The position numbers and the translations under genes were made by a program. The notes under the pieces were generated by a model. It made no database searches. It saw nothing but the letters and a program-made list of their open reading frames with translations, and was not told the origin of the DNA. A stretch of DNA of 64,000 bases. Origin: Penelope pileata. Lineage: Eukaryota; Chordata; Aves; Galliformes; Cracidae. Positions 45,479 to 59,145 of the stretch are shown piece by piece (position 1 is the first letter of the stretch; every line of letters starts with the position of its first letter). Location: contig WBMW01000587.1 of assembly GCA_013396635.1 (NCBI GenBank), positions 1 to 64,000 on the forward strand. Direction: 5' to 3'.

Positions 45479-48400
45479 TATATAGAGAGGCTAGCATAGC
45501 ACGTTATTAACAAAATACATTTCAGCTCCAACTCTCTTTCTACAAGCTACAAAGGCCTATGTAGTCATAGAAGGCAGATTACTTACAGATTCCTACCTGA
45601 AAGTTCTTGCTTGTTCCCATGTTGAGTACGCAAGGTTACACAAGGTCCTGCGAGTCTGAAAGCATATGCTCAAGATAGTCTTTTTGCTGTGATTATGGGC
45701 TTTACGTCTACATAATTAGCATGCTCTTGAACGCAGTCTTGTGCTATGTTTATGAGATAGATCTCTACAGCTATAATTGCCTTGTATTATCCCTGAGCAA
45801 TATCTATACACCAAGATCGGAGCCTTAGCTATGACTGAATAATGAAAGATAATACTAAAATAATTAGCCCCCTGATCTTGCATTAAACAGTGTAACTTGA
45901 AAGCAGCTCATGACCTGCTCTTTTCCTGACATGCATTCCAGTAACTAACAAGTCAAACTGAATGTCATTACAGAAAAAACTAGACATCATCCTTCTGCTT
46001 CATAAAGGTGGTAGGTGAAGATGAGTAGAAGAAGAGAATGACATCTCTCAAGGGTAATTACCCTCCCCTTTGCTAAAGAAATGTTCTGTTTTCAAGTCTA
46101 CATCATTATTTCCTGCATTACCTGCAGCAGCTGGTAGTAGTGCTTTTCATCCATTATTTTTTGCCAGATCATATCAAAATGTTAATAAGGATAATTATGG
46201 CAAAAATATAAAGAAAAAAAGAATGATTTGGTTATCATCATCCCGCTTCAGTTGTTACTAATATTTTGTCCTTGTAATAGGTACAAGTAAATAAAGCAGT
46301 CCAAGGATCTTTCTGTGCTGTCAAGACAGAAAAGTAAGTAGCATGTTACAGCTTGTGTCCATATATCTCAGATTTCTTTTCTCTCAGAGTATAAGTGTTC
46401 AAATTCCTTTTCAGAGTGGCCTATGCTGTGCCCACACTGTGAAGAACTTGAAAAAATTTCTGGCTGAGTAAATGCATGCAGGTCATTGTGGCTACCTGCA
46501 GCACAGCATGCTCATAGCACTCTATGCATGTCATATATCAAGGCATAAGAAACGCTAGAAGGAAGCCCGAGGATTGAATCAAGTCCGAGACCTGGTGTAG
46601 TCTGGTCCTTACGGCCTGCAGGAATAGTTGCTCACTTCTCTCAGGGATCAAGTTACCAATTCCAGAAGGGATCCTAATAGTCATTTAATATAAAAGTACT
46701 ATAGGCAATGAAACAGAGGGACGAGAAAAATACACGTGACAATGCAGGAAAACCCATACACAGGATAAGTATGTGTACATCCTAATAAATTGGTTGGGTG
46801 CTACATACCCATAACAATCTGATCTTGATGAAGTCATATGTAGGGTAAGAGCACCTTCTTTTTTCGTATTCTGATGTTCCTGTTCCAAAAGCAGTAAGTA
46901 AACTGATGCTTGTTGTATGGAAGCACATAAATGGCTGACAGAATATATACAATCCCCTACCTTGTTTGGTATTTATTCAGTATTTATAGGTGATAAGAAC
47001 ACTATGGGCTTGAATTTACTAAAGTTTTAGACAGATTCTCTGATTGCAAACTGAAGTTCAACTAATTAATGCTTGTCTCACCAGTTTATAAACACTGCTA
47101 TTACTTCTATCCAAAACGCTCTACTCATGCCTTTTGTTATTATTATTATTAGTTTTTAAAAGAAATATAGAAAAAGATAATTACTCTCCAGCTTCAGTTA
47201 CATCTTTTTTCTGATTTGCTGCTAGAGAATACTGAGAAAGATCTAGAGGTTGGTTAGTTAGCTACTGGTATCTATTTACTTATATTATGCAAGAATCATT
47301 CAGCCATCTCTTTCCTTTTGATCTACTACCATTATTGATTATAAAATTTAATTTAATGGCCACCTTAAGAGGTCTTTACCAAGTTGCTTTTGTTACTTCA
47401 CTGCTTAGTTATTTACCTTCCCCAACATTCTAATTTTGCTACAGTTAATGGTTTGTCTTCAGTCTGAGTCTGAATACGCTGTGATACAGGGACAAGTCTT
47501 CATGTGATTTATATACTCTTCTCCAGAAACTGAACTGTGATCACAAAGCACCTCTGAAGTGAGTCTGTAACCAGACTCTTTCTGAGATACAGACAGGCAC
47601 TATGGTAGGTGACAACATCTGAACACTTCACAGTATTGGGACCAAAAATGTCCTTCTCTGATCTCAGTAAGCATTATTACTAAACCTTTGAACAGGCAAT
47701 CAGTAAGGCCTGAAGAGCTACAGGTGGAGGATGTAAGTCTCTCTTTCTTCCCTTCCCTACTTTTCAACTGACAATATTACTGAAGACTTTCCTCTCTAGT
47801 GGAAGCTAATGCACAATATGAAAATGAAGAACTATTACTCCAATTTAGTGTTGCATTGCTCTAACCTATGAAACTCTTTATCACAGACGAGCTCCGCACC
47901 TGGTTTCCTTCCAGCAGCCCCTTCCTGCTCCCCACCGGCATTTCACATTGAGCAGCTTTTGGCAATTTACTGAAGAAATTACCCATTTCTGGACCTTTTC
48001 TACTCTGCAGAGGCAGGGAAAAACTATGTGCAGGTCAGAGTCAAAAGGAGTGAAGTCATGTGGAGTGGGGATATTTGTAACAGAAATGTTGTTATGACCA
48101 ATATACGAACAAATAATAATTCTGATATTACTTCGCTTACACATCAGACAATGTGATTATTTCTTACTAACATTGTCAAGAAAATCCTAACCTCAATTTT
48201 ATTTCACAATAATTATTCTAGAAAAGAGATAATGTCTTCAAAGTATTCCCTTGTCATAACTAATATTTTTCCTGTTCTGTAGAGAACCTGCAATAACAAC
48301 TCTGCAACAACCCACCTTACATTTCTTCCAGAATCTGTAGAAGCTTTTAACAGATGCAGGATGACAGAAATTAGATTAGGACGTAGTTTGGATGTAGGTC

Positions 48401-49714
48401 TATAAAGAATCTCAGGTGAGTTAGACAATTCTCCAGTTTGTCTCTTCTCCACTTCAAACAATTTTACTTAACTTATTTATATTAAGACTGGGAAACAAAA
48501 TCTTTTTCTTCAGCTGTAGACATATTTTCAAAATTAGTTTTATTTTTAGTTTCTTTATGTGTATTAAATATTGATTACGTTACTATAATATTAAATTTGA
48601 ATGTAATTTTATAATGGAATTTCAATTAACAGATACATGACTTCTCAGCTACTGTGCACTATTATCTAAGGATAGAGTGAAATAGAATATTAAAAAAAAA
48701 CACTACAACAATAAAACAAGAAGACTTGATTATAAAAAGGAGGAAGGAAGGAAGGAAGNAATAAGAGAAAATGAAATACTCTCAATTATTGTAGGGAACC
48801 ACTTACCATATCACTTAGCAGTATATTTTGACCTGTGATATCCGTGACCAACAGTATCATGCAACTGTACAGCTCAAGGCGATGGCATGCTTTGAAAATC
48901 ATGCATGATTTTTTTTGTTTTCTTGAGATCCGTTTCTTTGTACAAATGTACTCAGTAGCAAACAGAGACCCAACGCTAAGTCTTAGACTGTGCTTGTAGA
49001 AAAGTCAGCTAAGTTGTTGTCTAGAAAGAGATTGGAAGGAAGCCACTGCCATCAGGCTGAATGCAGCCACCACTGCAAGTGATACCAGGGTGCTTGATTT
49101 GTCTGTCTGGGTGGTCTTTTCCCAGCCGCAAAAAACACCCTCTCCCATTGTTCTCCTTCATGCAGGAGTGTATTTGACATACATAGTATGATCAGAGCAA
49201 GAAATTAACTTCATTTTCATTGTTTCCACTACTGGACTGCCCCTGAACAACAGTCATCGATAACTTGCATAACTCTCTAATCCTGTTCCCCTCCATTTGT
49301 CTACTTTTCTTCTTCCCTTCCACTTCCTCAGTCTCCTCCTAAATAAACTACCAACAGCTTCTTTTACCTCACCAGTCTCAGTTTTGCTGCATCTGTGCTC
49401 ATATTTGATAAGTCTGACACTGTTGTCTGGTCAATCTTGATCTTACGTACTTTTACTGATCAGGCTACCTGGGCCCTGCTGACCCTAAAAGGCTCTTCTC
49501 CCAAAGGAGCCCCCTCCCCTCCAGTTACCTGTTTTGGTCGTTTCTCATGTCACCTTGCTCCCTCCCTAGCCTTGAGCGGTACAATTGCATGCTGTTATTG
49601 GTCATGGATATCACAGTTTCCTGTCTCCTCCCCAGTCATTTCGCATGTCTCATTCAGATGCAGTTTAACTCAGGATAGAGCACAAACAGTAGTCTAGGGT
49701 AGCATTTTTTCTCC
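45479..49714. other. AT-rich unique DNA, no gene or repeat family recognised
   Basis: No frame over 90 codons with a visible domain. Contains a GGAA microsatellite with an N at 48741-48759. The 47880-48000 part is locally GC-richer (gagctccgcacctgg, cttcctgctccccaccggc) but unidentified. Confidence 0.45.
48741..48759. repeat. GGAA microsatellite ending in an N
   Basis: aggaaggaaggaaggaag followed by N at 48759. The N probably hides uncertain repeat length. Confidence 0.85.
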
Positions 49715-49850
49715 TATCACCAGACATTTATGCTCAACTACATCATGATCACCATGGTCATTACAGCTAAGAGGACCACCAATCACCACATCATTCACAA
49801 GTCCCTTTCTGTTTATGAGCAATATATCTAGGAGGGCCCCTAGATTTACT
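49715..49850 (-). mobile_element. Old CR1 LINE fragment (endonuclease region)
   Basis: Weakly conserved but ordered similarity to CR1 endonuclease DNA on the minus strand: acatcatgatcaccatggtc, cattacagctaagagg, cacaagtccctttctg, tgagcaatatatctaggagg. The same blocks appear in the CR1 at 36930-37030. Edges uncertain, heavily mutated. Confidence 0.55.
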
Positions 49851-50374
49851 TCATTCCCAATTCCATTAAAGAAAAATCATGTTATCAATATTTAGTATCA
49901 CTGCAAATCAGTGACTTGGAAATAAAAGTTTCCACATTACTTATTACATTATTACTTCTGCATTGTTGATAATTTAAATATCAAACGTCTACTTAATAAA
50001 CTTAGTCTTTTAACATATGCATCTCGTTGCATTTTATTAATAATGTTCATTCCTGCCCTTGAAATGCAACACACATTGCTGATTATATCAGAAAATTTGT
50101 TTCTGTTCAGGTATGTGTGAAAACAATAGCTGATTTCCCCACATGCTTGGTATCTCCATTTGTTTATGTCTCTTTCACATACACAAACAGATATATATAT
50201 ATATATATGTATACATGCATTCTAATTACCAAATATCAAGAAAAATACTAGTAATATTTTTCATAGATTCTTCAACAAATTTATTTCATTTATGTGTTAA
50301 TAATCACGAATAACTAGTTCAATCCATTAAAATACTGTATTATAATAAAAAGATTATTCTTTAGTATGTGGAAA

Positions 50375-50905
50375 CTGATCTGGTTTCAGCCGGCAGGCCG
50401 GGAAACCCCACACAGCCTTTCGCTCCCCCCCCCCCCTCCTCCCAGCTGGGATGGGGGAGAGAGTCGAGAAATAAGGTAGAACTCGTGGGTTGAGATAAAA
50501 ACCATTTACTAACAGAAAGAGGAAAATAGAGTAAAATAACAGTAATGATAATTGTATACAAAACAAGTGATTGTACAAAGCAATTGCTCACCGACCGCGA
50601 CTGATGCTCAGCCAATCCCCAAGCAAACAGGCCCTCCCCGCTCACTTCCTTTCCTTATATTACATGATGTCATATGGTATGGAATATCCCTTTGGTCAGT
50701 TTGGGTCAGCTGCCCTGGTCCTGTCCCCTCCCAGTTCCCGGCTCCTTATGCCTTCTAACTGCTTCACTGAGGAACAAAATATGTCCTTGGCTGTGTTCAA
50801 CACTGCCAGGTGTTATCAGTTTTGTTTCTCTTCTGGGAACAAAACATAGCTTCATACCAGACACTGTGAGAGAAGTAACTTCTGTTAGAAACTAAGACAC
50901 TGATA
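50375..50905 (-). mobile_element. Solo LTR, family A, copy 1
   Basis: LTR at about 50381-50899 on the minus strand, starting TGTCTTAGTTTCTAACAG and ending near GAAACCA. It is flanked by ctgatc (50375-50380) and ctgata (50900-50905), a six-base target duplication with one mismatch. Diagnostic blocks on the plus strand are ggtttcagccggcaggcc, a C-rich run at 50427-50440, cgtgggttgagataaa, tcatatggtatggaatat, cctttggtcagtttgggtca, ctgccaggtgttatcag. Six-base duplications suit ERVK-type elements and five-base ones ERVL-type. I do not decide between them. Confidence 0.88.
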
Positions 50906-53900
50906 TAACACAAAGCAAAACTAAAAAGATATGGGATCACTATTACTAGAATAATTCTTTATACAGTGATTTTGGCACAAAAAATGCAGAGTTATATTTG
51001 GAAGTGATGTGGAATGTACCATGAAACATGTGCCCCTACAGCCTTATGAACTACATTACACAGAGACGAATTCTTACTAAGAACCCATCTGACCTACTTA
51101 AAACTCATTTAACTTGATGCAAAGAAGACAAAGGTGTCTAAAGTATTTCTCACTTGAAAATTGGCAATTAGCACAGAAGAGTTTGTAGTTCTGTAGCTCT
51201 CTTTTTCACTTACATACTTTCTCTGTTTGTTCATTTAAGCAGAATTGTATTAGCAGATACATTTTATTACATCAGATAATAGAAATACAAACTTAAAATA
51301 TAAGCTCCATCAATATGAAAGAATAGGGATAGTAATGCCAAGTAAATAGGAATATGACAATGTACTGTAAAGCCAATGATTTTTGCAGTTGGGGACAATA
51401 AGAATGAGATTGCACTTGAAGTATTCTAAATACTGTAAACAAACACTCGAAAGGACCAGGTCTTTGATTGAGATATGAAGTAACAGAATATGGGAAATTT
51501 TGAAATCAAAAATTGATGCTTAAAACCTAAAATCATGCAGATTATGTATTTTCTAGAGAGAAATATGAAGGATGTTTCTTTATTTTCATGTTGCTACAAC
51601 ACCATATAAATATATTTTAGAAGTCTAAATTAAAAAGTTATCCGATGAAGAAGTTTTCTCTTCCTTAGTATCTTAACATATCTACGTAAATGGAAAGATT
51701 TTGTACTGACAAAACTAAATCTAAGCAAAATCTTTTCTTTGTTTGTTTTTGTAAAGCTTATGCTTTGTAACAATGGCAATCTTTGAAATTTCCCCTCATT
51801 ACATTAATTTTTCATTTTAACAGTTCATTGAAACTCTGGTACACAGAAGCGGTACACAGACATGGATCACAGTTTTTCATCTTAAAAACGGATATTACAC
51901 GCTTTGAAGAAAGGTTAAATCAATTTAAACAGTAGTAAAAGGCCTTTCACTTCGGATATCCAAAATAGAAACTGAGACATGCAATGGCAACTTTAAAAGC
52001 ATTAGAGATTAATATCCTGGCTGGCACAAGAAGTTGAATTTTTGAAGATTACAAAGATTGCAATTTTACTTTTGTAAATAAATGATATAAGACAAGTGTC
52101 TGGATGTAGTTTACTGAAAAAGATGCATCCAGTTTGTATGGCTCCCTTAGTGGCTGATCTTGCAGATGCTGCGAGCTGACAGTAGCTGCATAAGCAATGT
52201 TTAAATTAACAGGAAGGGGCATGGGAGGAGGCACAGAAGAAGAATCCATTTGCTTGAAATCACAAATTGTACCCACTCAAGCTAGTAGTGAAACAAGTCA
52301 TTCTTACAGGCATCTGCAGTCCTTGAAACACGTAATTTTATGAGTATTTGCCATTCTTATTTGTCTGTATATTTTTAGCATGCTTTTTGTGATTTCTTTT
52401 TGACAGAATGAGTGAATGTCAGCTTTCATTTTAAATTTTTGGCCTCTGTAGTCAGTGTAATACATATGAATAACAAAAAAATATTTATTTCAATCAGTAT
52501 TTCTGAGGCAGTTGCCCTTTGTTTATATATAAATGAATATTCATTGCATTAGACAAAGAAGTTTATATAGTTTGCTGGTAATGGCATTCATCCTGAATAT
52601 GAAAGATGCAGGTTCAAAGTTACTATCTGAAATCAGACAGTGCAGGGAGATAAACTCTGGCATCCCATATTGCAGACAAATTCTGTTCACACTCAAGAAC
52701 TGTTGAAGATTGAGGCTAGATACTGTTGTCCACCATCTCTGTACAAAATGTTGGTTTGAACAGGAAAATATTTTAGAGAAAAATTCTCCTGGAATTTGAA
52801 CATATTTAGTATAAAGTTCTAAGTTTTTATGTGATGTTCTAATTTTAAAAAAGCCCTAAAAATACTTCTCATCAGCATTTTAATTTTTATCTTGTCTATT
52901 CTTAGCATAACCTATTATGTTAAAAAGTATGCTACCACCCTATAGACTGTAGGCTGTTTCTTGTAAATTCTCCCTGTAGTAGCTTATTAACTGGTACTCT
53001 ACAAAAAGAAAAAATCATGAGGAAAATCTTTTGGTATTTGTCTTATTGATATTACATGTTGATTAATTGTTTGCAAAGAAACAGCACCACCTGAAGAAAC
53101 ATTTGTACAGTAGTCCAGCTCATTCCTTTGTTTAGCCCTTATCTGTGCCTCAGTCTAGCATTCATCTGACATAGTTTTCTCCTACTGTTTGCTCAAAAAC
53201 ACCCATGAAACAACTCCTCGGTATGCATATCGAGTATATAATTTAGGAATTGGAAAATATTTCCAAGATTATCTTCTCTGGGAAGATCGGTTTGCATTTT
53301 TGCATGAGATGTGAAAGGACAAAGATCTACATGCAGGGAAATTTTCTGGATGTCATTGTGAAGATTCCTGATTTTAGAAAGGGAGTTTGTTGTCCTCCTC
53401 TCATTCCTCATCCATTCTCACTCTTCTAGCTTCTGAAGAGAAACACAGCAAGGCGCACATTTATTTCTTGTAAATACAATTTTCTTTTCTCCTACACTTG
53501 ATAATCTTCACTGTATAAAATTTTATTTAAGCTGAGACACTTAACTACTTTTATGTTCCTCCCGTAAAGCTGTTTTAAATTAAATTTGTCTTGAGCTCTG
53601 TAGGCACTTTAATCTTGGGAGTGTTTTTGATTGTTTAATTAGAAAGACAGATAAACTACTGAAGCATTATTCTATGAACTTCTGCTGAAAATTAGAAAGA
53701 GACACTCAGGATTGTTTTACAGAATCTGATTTGTTGATATTCAAGGCTCATGAGCAAGACTTCTAAGGTTTAAAATACTTTATATTCTTCTCTAGTTTCT
53801 TTTGAAATAACACTTTCAGTTTTACTATGTAAGAGCATTTTAGTGTGTAGAGCATCACTATTAAAGCCTCAGAACACGAGCACAAAAATATCAATCCTAG

Positions 53901-56900
53901 AAGAAGAAGGTAGTGTAGTTCAATTGCCCTATATGTCTACTTTTTCCTCTCAGAATTGATTTCTTCAAACATTTATGAGTTGATAGAATGATTATTTTAA
54001 GTGCAGAGGCAAATCCTACTCTTGGTTAGATAAGAATAGTTTCTGTTATAGTTATAAAAACTTTACTAGGATAAAAGAGAAGCAAAATTATCATTCAAAA
54101 GTATTTACTGCTTCTATCTCAAATACACATTCAGCTTAAATCCTGACAGTCTAGATTTCTGAAATATCTCAGAGTATCATGAGTCTTTCAAGGTAATTCT
54201 ATGCATACATACCTTAAATAAAGATATATGGTCCCCATTGCTGCTGTCTATTACAAATGCTGGCTTTCTGCAACTTCCTGCCATGTTGAACTGGCTTCAT
54301 GGTCAGCTGGCTCCATCCATTATTTACATTATGTTTCTAAATTTGACTCACTGGTTTTTTTTTTTGGTTGTTTGTTTGGTTCTTTTGGACACATATATAC
54401 ACATACACAAATATACGTGTGTAGAAATATAAAAATATTGTCTAGATTAGAAAACTCTATGGCTTTGTTAAGAAGTATCCTCAGCATACTAGATTTAATA
54501 AAACTCCTACCACTCAAAATAAGATAATAAACAGAGTTAGTACACATGTAACAATCCAAACTGAATTCTGAATTCTGTGTATTATATTTTGCATTCCCTT
54601 CTCTCTTTTACTGATGATAGTATTCAACACCATAAATTTTTCTATTCATCACTAGATTCACAGGCTACTGAATGCTCACCCAATATCTGTTAAAATGAAG
54701 CAGAGATTAAAGTACTTCTTTTCTTAATTCCCAACTTTTCTCTGGAGTCTCCATAATCTGTCTTTTCTGTGCTCCCTTAAATCACACCACTTCTTTGATC
54801 TTCAAAAAACCAAAACCAAATCAAAACACAGGCAGGGAGGGAAAACTAATAAGACTACTAGACTGACATACTCACAAATTTTTTGAGTGTTGGGTTTAAA
54901 TTCTTTGTGTTTGAAGTGGCTTGGAGATGTTTGTTTGTTTGCTTGTTTTATTCTATTCTCTTTTTTCCTCATTTTTGCTCTATGTATGTAAGACAAAGGG
55001 CACTATCTCATTAATGACTTTCTTTTTCTTTGATCATAATTAAGGGTCACTAAGCCTATCCTGCAGTCTCTGAGGGACAATGATTTTTAAGACAATCTGA
55101 ATTAGTACGTTAATATCTGGTTAGATAGAAGACTTGACCTTGATACAGAAAGGTGGTTTCATCCTCAACTGTAGCATTGCTAATACTTTCATTTTCTTAT
55201 AGAAATACACAGTAGTTTAGAGCTTGAACTCAATAAGTAGAGGTATTTGATCGCTAGAGCTACATAACCCCACATATACACCTCCAAAAATGATTCACCA
55301 ATCAGCATATTTAGAATTTTATATATCTAAGCAATTGCAAGAAATTATTTTAAGCTCCATGTATAATCTTATCCTAACTGATATTAAAAATATAAATATA
55401 AATATAAAAATACATAAAAATAAACCATGATTTTTAAAAAATTACACATAAAGTTTTTCAAAAACAGACGACTAGTATGCAATGATTATCATTAGCAAGT
55501 TTTTCTGACGTTTCATGACACCATTTCATATTATCTTTTCTCAGAAAATGAGCAAATTTCTTATCAAAATAATCTATATCTTGATAGGTCTCCTCAGTAT
55601 TTGGAAGATGTTGAAGTTGTCACTATATTCACAGAAAAGACGTGTTGATTTATCTTACTTTCTGATATATCAGAAGTTGTTAACCAAAACAAAAGGAGCA
55701 ATAAACTCTAAAATCTGTTCTATCAGCTCCTTAGTGATCAATGAGATGACTTTCTTCTATTGGAACGTCATGTCCTAAAAGAAAACATTTTTAATCAAGG
55801 AAATAGGTACCTCAGGTTTCAACAGATTAGGTACTTTATATTTTTATGCTGGTATTTTCTTAATATAGAATGATTAGATACATACCATATTGATTTTTGA
55901 GGCCTGCTATTGAAAAGATTTATACACATGCTTTAAGAACTCCAGGCAGTCTCAACCACTTTGCTGAGACCATTTAGAATGCATACAATTAAACGTATCT
56001 GATCAACTTCCAGGATAGTATTTTGCATTATTTCAATCTACTTTAATCGCCACTGTAGATTCTGAACTCTTTTTGTACCTAAGTCTTGGGTCTTTTGAAA
56101 GTTTTCTTTTTCTCCAAATTTGCTTTGTTATTGCTAACTCAATATTTCTGTTGTTTTTTCTCATGTAACTTTTCTATAGCTAACTCACTAGTAAGAAGGC
56201 TGATTTTACATTTGAATATATTTCTTCTATATTTTTATAATTCTTGGATCTTTCCTTGTTCTTAGTGATTCAGACAGAGGGAACACAAAGTCTAACTCAG
56301 CAACAGTACAAATACATCCCACAGAGACAGTCTTTGATCCTAAAGTCATAAACATTTGATGTAAGGAAGAGAAGTGATAGAATAAAAGTAATTTATTCTG
56401 CTTTATATTTAAAAAGCCATCAAATTGCACGTCAACACTCCAAATGCTCAGCAGCATAATATAGCAACAAATATGGTTGTTGTTTGCTGCAATTAATTGA
56501 AGACAATTGGAGAGAAAGAACAAAAATTGCAGAAGACCCTATCACTTCTATACCATTTGAGAAAAAACAGTTTAAACATTCTGATAATTTCTGAACATCA
56601 TTCTGTGTCAATGAACGTGAACCATTTTTTTAAAGATGAAGATTTTGCAAAGATAAAACAAACCACAGAACATCTTAACTCTTCTTTGTATCTGCTTGTA
56701 TCTTAAGAGCTTTTTTGTGTGTTTGCTAATTTAGTGACTGTGCCTTGAAATTTGCTTTCTTGATGGTTACTGTGTCACAATGAAGAAATATTAAACACCT
56801 TTACCACTTTAGTCAGCTTACCCATGTGAAATATTTTAGTCTAACATTTTTTCACTTAAATGAAGACATTCCATTGTCGATTTCCATAAATACATATTAA

Positions 56901-57168
56901 ATATAATAAATTATATTTATTAAAACACAAGGCTATAATTCAGAAAGAACTGCTAACATTTGATAGAGCTATGTGTCGGAACTAAAATGTACAGTGTCAT
57001 TTTTGAGTTAAAAAGTAAGTAAGAGAATCTTAAGATACAGTTTAAGCCACTGGATAGGAATCACTCTGCTCTTTCTGAAACATGCATATAACATTTCCAT
57101 AGAAATTTAGAGTTACTGTGCTTATCCACAGAGACAAAAAGAAAAGCAAACAACATTCACTATTGTTA
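50906..57168. other. AT-rich unique DNA, no gene or repeat family recognised
   Basis: 6.3 kb with no recognised element. A 75-codon minus-strand frame at 52049-52276 has a protein-like, proline-rich start (SSSVPPPMPLPVNL) but no domain or splice context that I can confirm. Simple tracts at 54350-54425 (T/G and CA/TA) and 55390-55430 (AAATAT). Confidence 0.4.
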
Positions 57169-57774
57169 TGGTTTGACTCAGCAGATAGCTGAGTTCCACA
57201 CAGTTATTCACTCACCCTCCCCCCTCCCCAAATGGGACGGGGGAGAGAAGTAGAGAGATATGCAGTAAAATGCGTGGGTTGAGATAAATGCTATTTACTA
57301 AAATAGTAAAGAGAACAAAAGAAATAACAGTACAGATATATATACATATATATGAAGAGGATACGCAGAGCAAGGGCTCACAGCCACTGGAACAAAAAAA
57401 ATAACAGTACAGATATATATACATATATATGAAGAGGATACGCAGAGCAAGGGCTCACAGCCACTGGTGACCCTTCCTCCCGGCTAGCCCCTCCGTAACG
57501 AACAGAACCCGGAAACGCAACAAACCAATCACATGATGTTATATGGGATGGAATAGCTCCTTGGTCAATTTGGGTCAGCTGCCCTGGTCCTGTCCCCTCC
57601 CAGTTCCCAGCTCCTTATGCCCCCCTTAACTATTTCACTGGCAGAGGAATGCGGAAGTAAGTTATGTCCTCGGCTCCGTTCAACACTGCCAGGATGTTAT
57701 CAGTATCTCTGAGGTACAAGATAAATTCATACTAGACACTACGAGAAGCGTAACTTCTGTTAGAAACTAGGACA
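57169..57774 (-). mobile_element. Solo LTR, family A, copy 2
   Basis: 606 bp, TG...CA on the plus strand (tggtttgactcagca to actaggaca). Shares the cgtgggttgagataaa, ggatggaatagctccttggt, ggtcagctgccctggtcctg and gttagaaacta blocks with copy 1. No clear target duplication. It is longer than copy 3 mainly through a 77-bp tandem duplication (57314-57467). Confidence 0.9.
57314..57467. repeat. 77-bp tandem duplication inside LTR copy 2
   Basis: Units at 57314-57390 and 57391-57467, from aacaaaa through cagagcaagggctcacag to ccactgg, differ by about one base. The related LTRs have one unit only, so it is specific to this copy. There is no N here, unlike the suspected artefacts. Confidence 0.92.
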
Positions 57775-58559
57775 AGTATATAGACTTTGTTTCCTGAAAG
57801 AGCAGAAATTTTCTTGTAATTTGGAAAAAAAACTGATCTTAGATATGTTTGTATTATTCTTTCTAGATTAGTAGAAGTTATGTGTTTGTTTGTAAAAGTT
57901 AACCTTATTCCTGTTTCGAGACTATGGATTTGATTTTGCATCTGTTAGTTTTTCTAGCGGTACTGCCATGGTATCTGACATTGTTAATTGCACATTACCC
58001 CTATTAACTTGTTTTAAAGAAAACAAATAATGGGTCTAAGCATACTGCTGTCAAAGTTATTAAGTCATCACCAATGAAATTACAGACAGGATTAAGTTCA
58101 AAAAAGAGGAAGAAGTTTTCTTGTTTTTTCCTTTTTAAAAGTGTATTTATATTGATAAATAAATAATAAATTTGATAAAGAAATAGATTGCATTTTCCAA
58201 ATTAGAGCCAAAACTCACATTTTTTTAATCCCAAATCAACATTAAAAATGTGCATCATGTTTTCCTTTACAGTAAAATGAAATCATGAATCTCCATAGAA
58301 ATAGGGCTACAAAGAGAAAACAAAACAAAATAAACAAAATAACAAAAAAAGAGATGCATCTGTATCTTCTCTAGGTTTAAGTACCCAGCTGTAACCACTA
58401 TAAAAAATAACAGAAGGATCAGTCACCTTATCAGCATAGTTCAAAATTTAAAGACCTTCTTTCATCAACCAGTTTTTATTTTGGAAGAATTCACAACTCC
58501 ATTCAATTCACAAGAAATAGGCAAGAAGCATAAATCACAAAGTTCCACTTCCAAATGAA
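57775..58559. other. AT-rich unique DNA between inverted LTRs
   Basis: Nothing recognised. It contains no retroviral coding sequence, so this is not a provirus interior. Confidence 0.5.
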
Positions 58560-59145
58560 ATAGAATCATAGAATCATGGAATCCTTAGAGTTGGAAGGGA
58601 CCTTTAGAGGTCATCTAGTCTAACTCCCCGGCAATGTACAGGGACATCTCCAGCTAGATCAGGTTGCTCAGAGCTTGGTCCAGTCTTACCTTGAATGCGT
58701 CCAGGGATGGGGCTTCCACCACATCTCTGGGCAACCTGTTTCAGGACTTCAACACCCTTGCTGTAAAAAACGTTTTCCTTAAATCTAATCTAAATTTCCT
58801 CTCTTTCAGTTTAAAATCAGTCCCCCTTGTCCTATACCCACAGACCCTGCTAAAGAGTCTGCCGCATTCTTTCTTGATATAATTCCTTCTTGGTATCACC
58901 CAAGATATCTTTCTTGACATCTGCAAACTTGCTGAGGGTGCACTCGATCTCACTCTCAATGTCATTGATGAAGATATTGAAGAATACTGGTCCCAGCACT
59001 GACCCCAGAAGGACACCACTCATCATCGATCTCCATCCAGACATTGCACCATTGACTGCTAGTCGCTGAGTTCCATCCTGCAGCTAGTTCCTCATCCATC
59101 TAACAGTCCACCCATCAAATCCATGTTTTTCCAGTTTGGAAGCAT
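58560..59145 (-). mobile_element. CR1 LINE with internal deletion
   Basis: Minus-strand CR1: 3' UTR with octamers (atagaatcatagaatcatgg) and ORF2 C-terminus from 58560 to about 58865, then a direct jump to the RT core at 58870-59145. About 0.6 kb of the post-RT region is missing. Same architecture as the copy at 1446-2310 but with a different breakpoint. Confidence 0.88.
58741..59044 (-). pseudogene. CR1 ORF2 RT motif B-C segment joined to C-terminus
   Basis: Two frames. The upstream one has GVLLGSVLGPVFFNIFINDI (motif B region) and ECTLSKFADVKKD, where motif C should read FADD, so the second catalytic Asp is Val. It reads into DILGDTKKELYQERMRQTL and, past the deletion point and a frame change, into SRVCGYRTRGTDFKLKERKF of the C-terminal part. 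Inactive. Confidence 0.83.
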
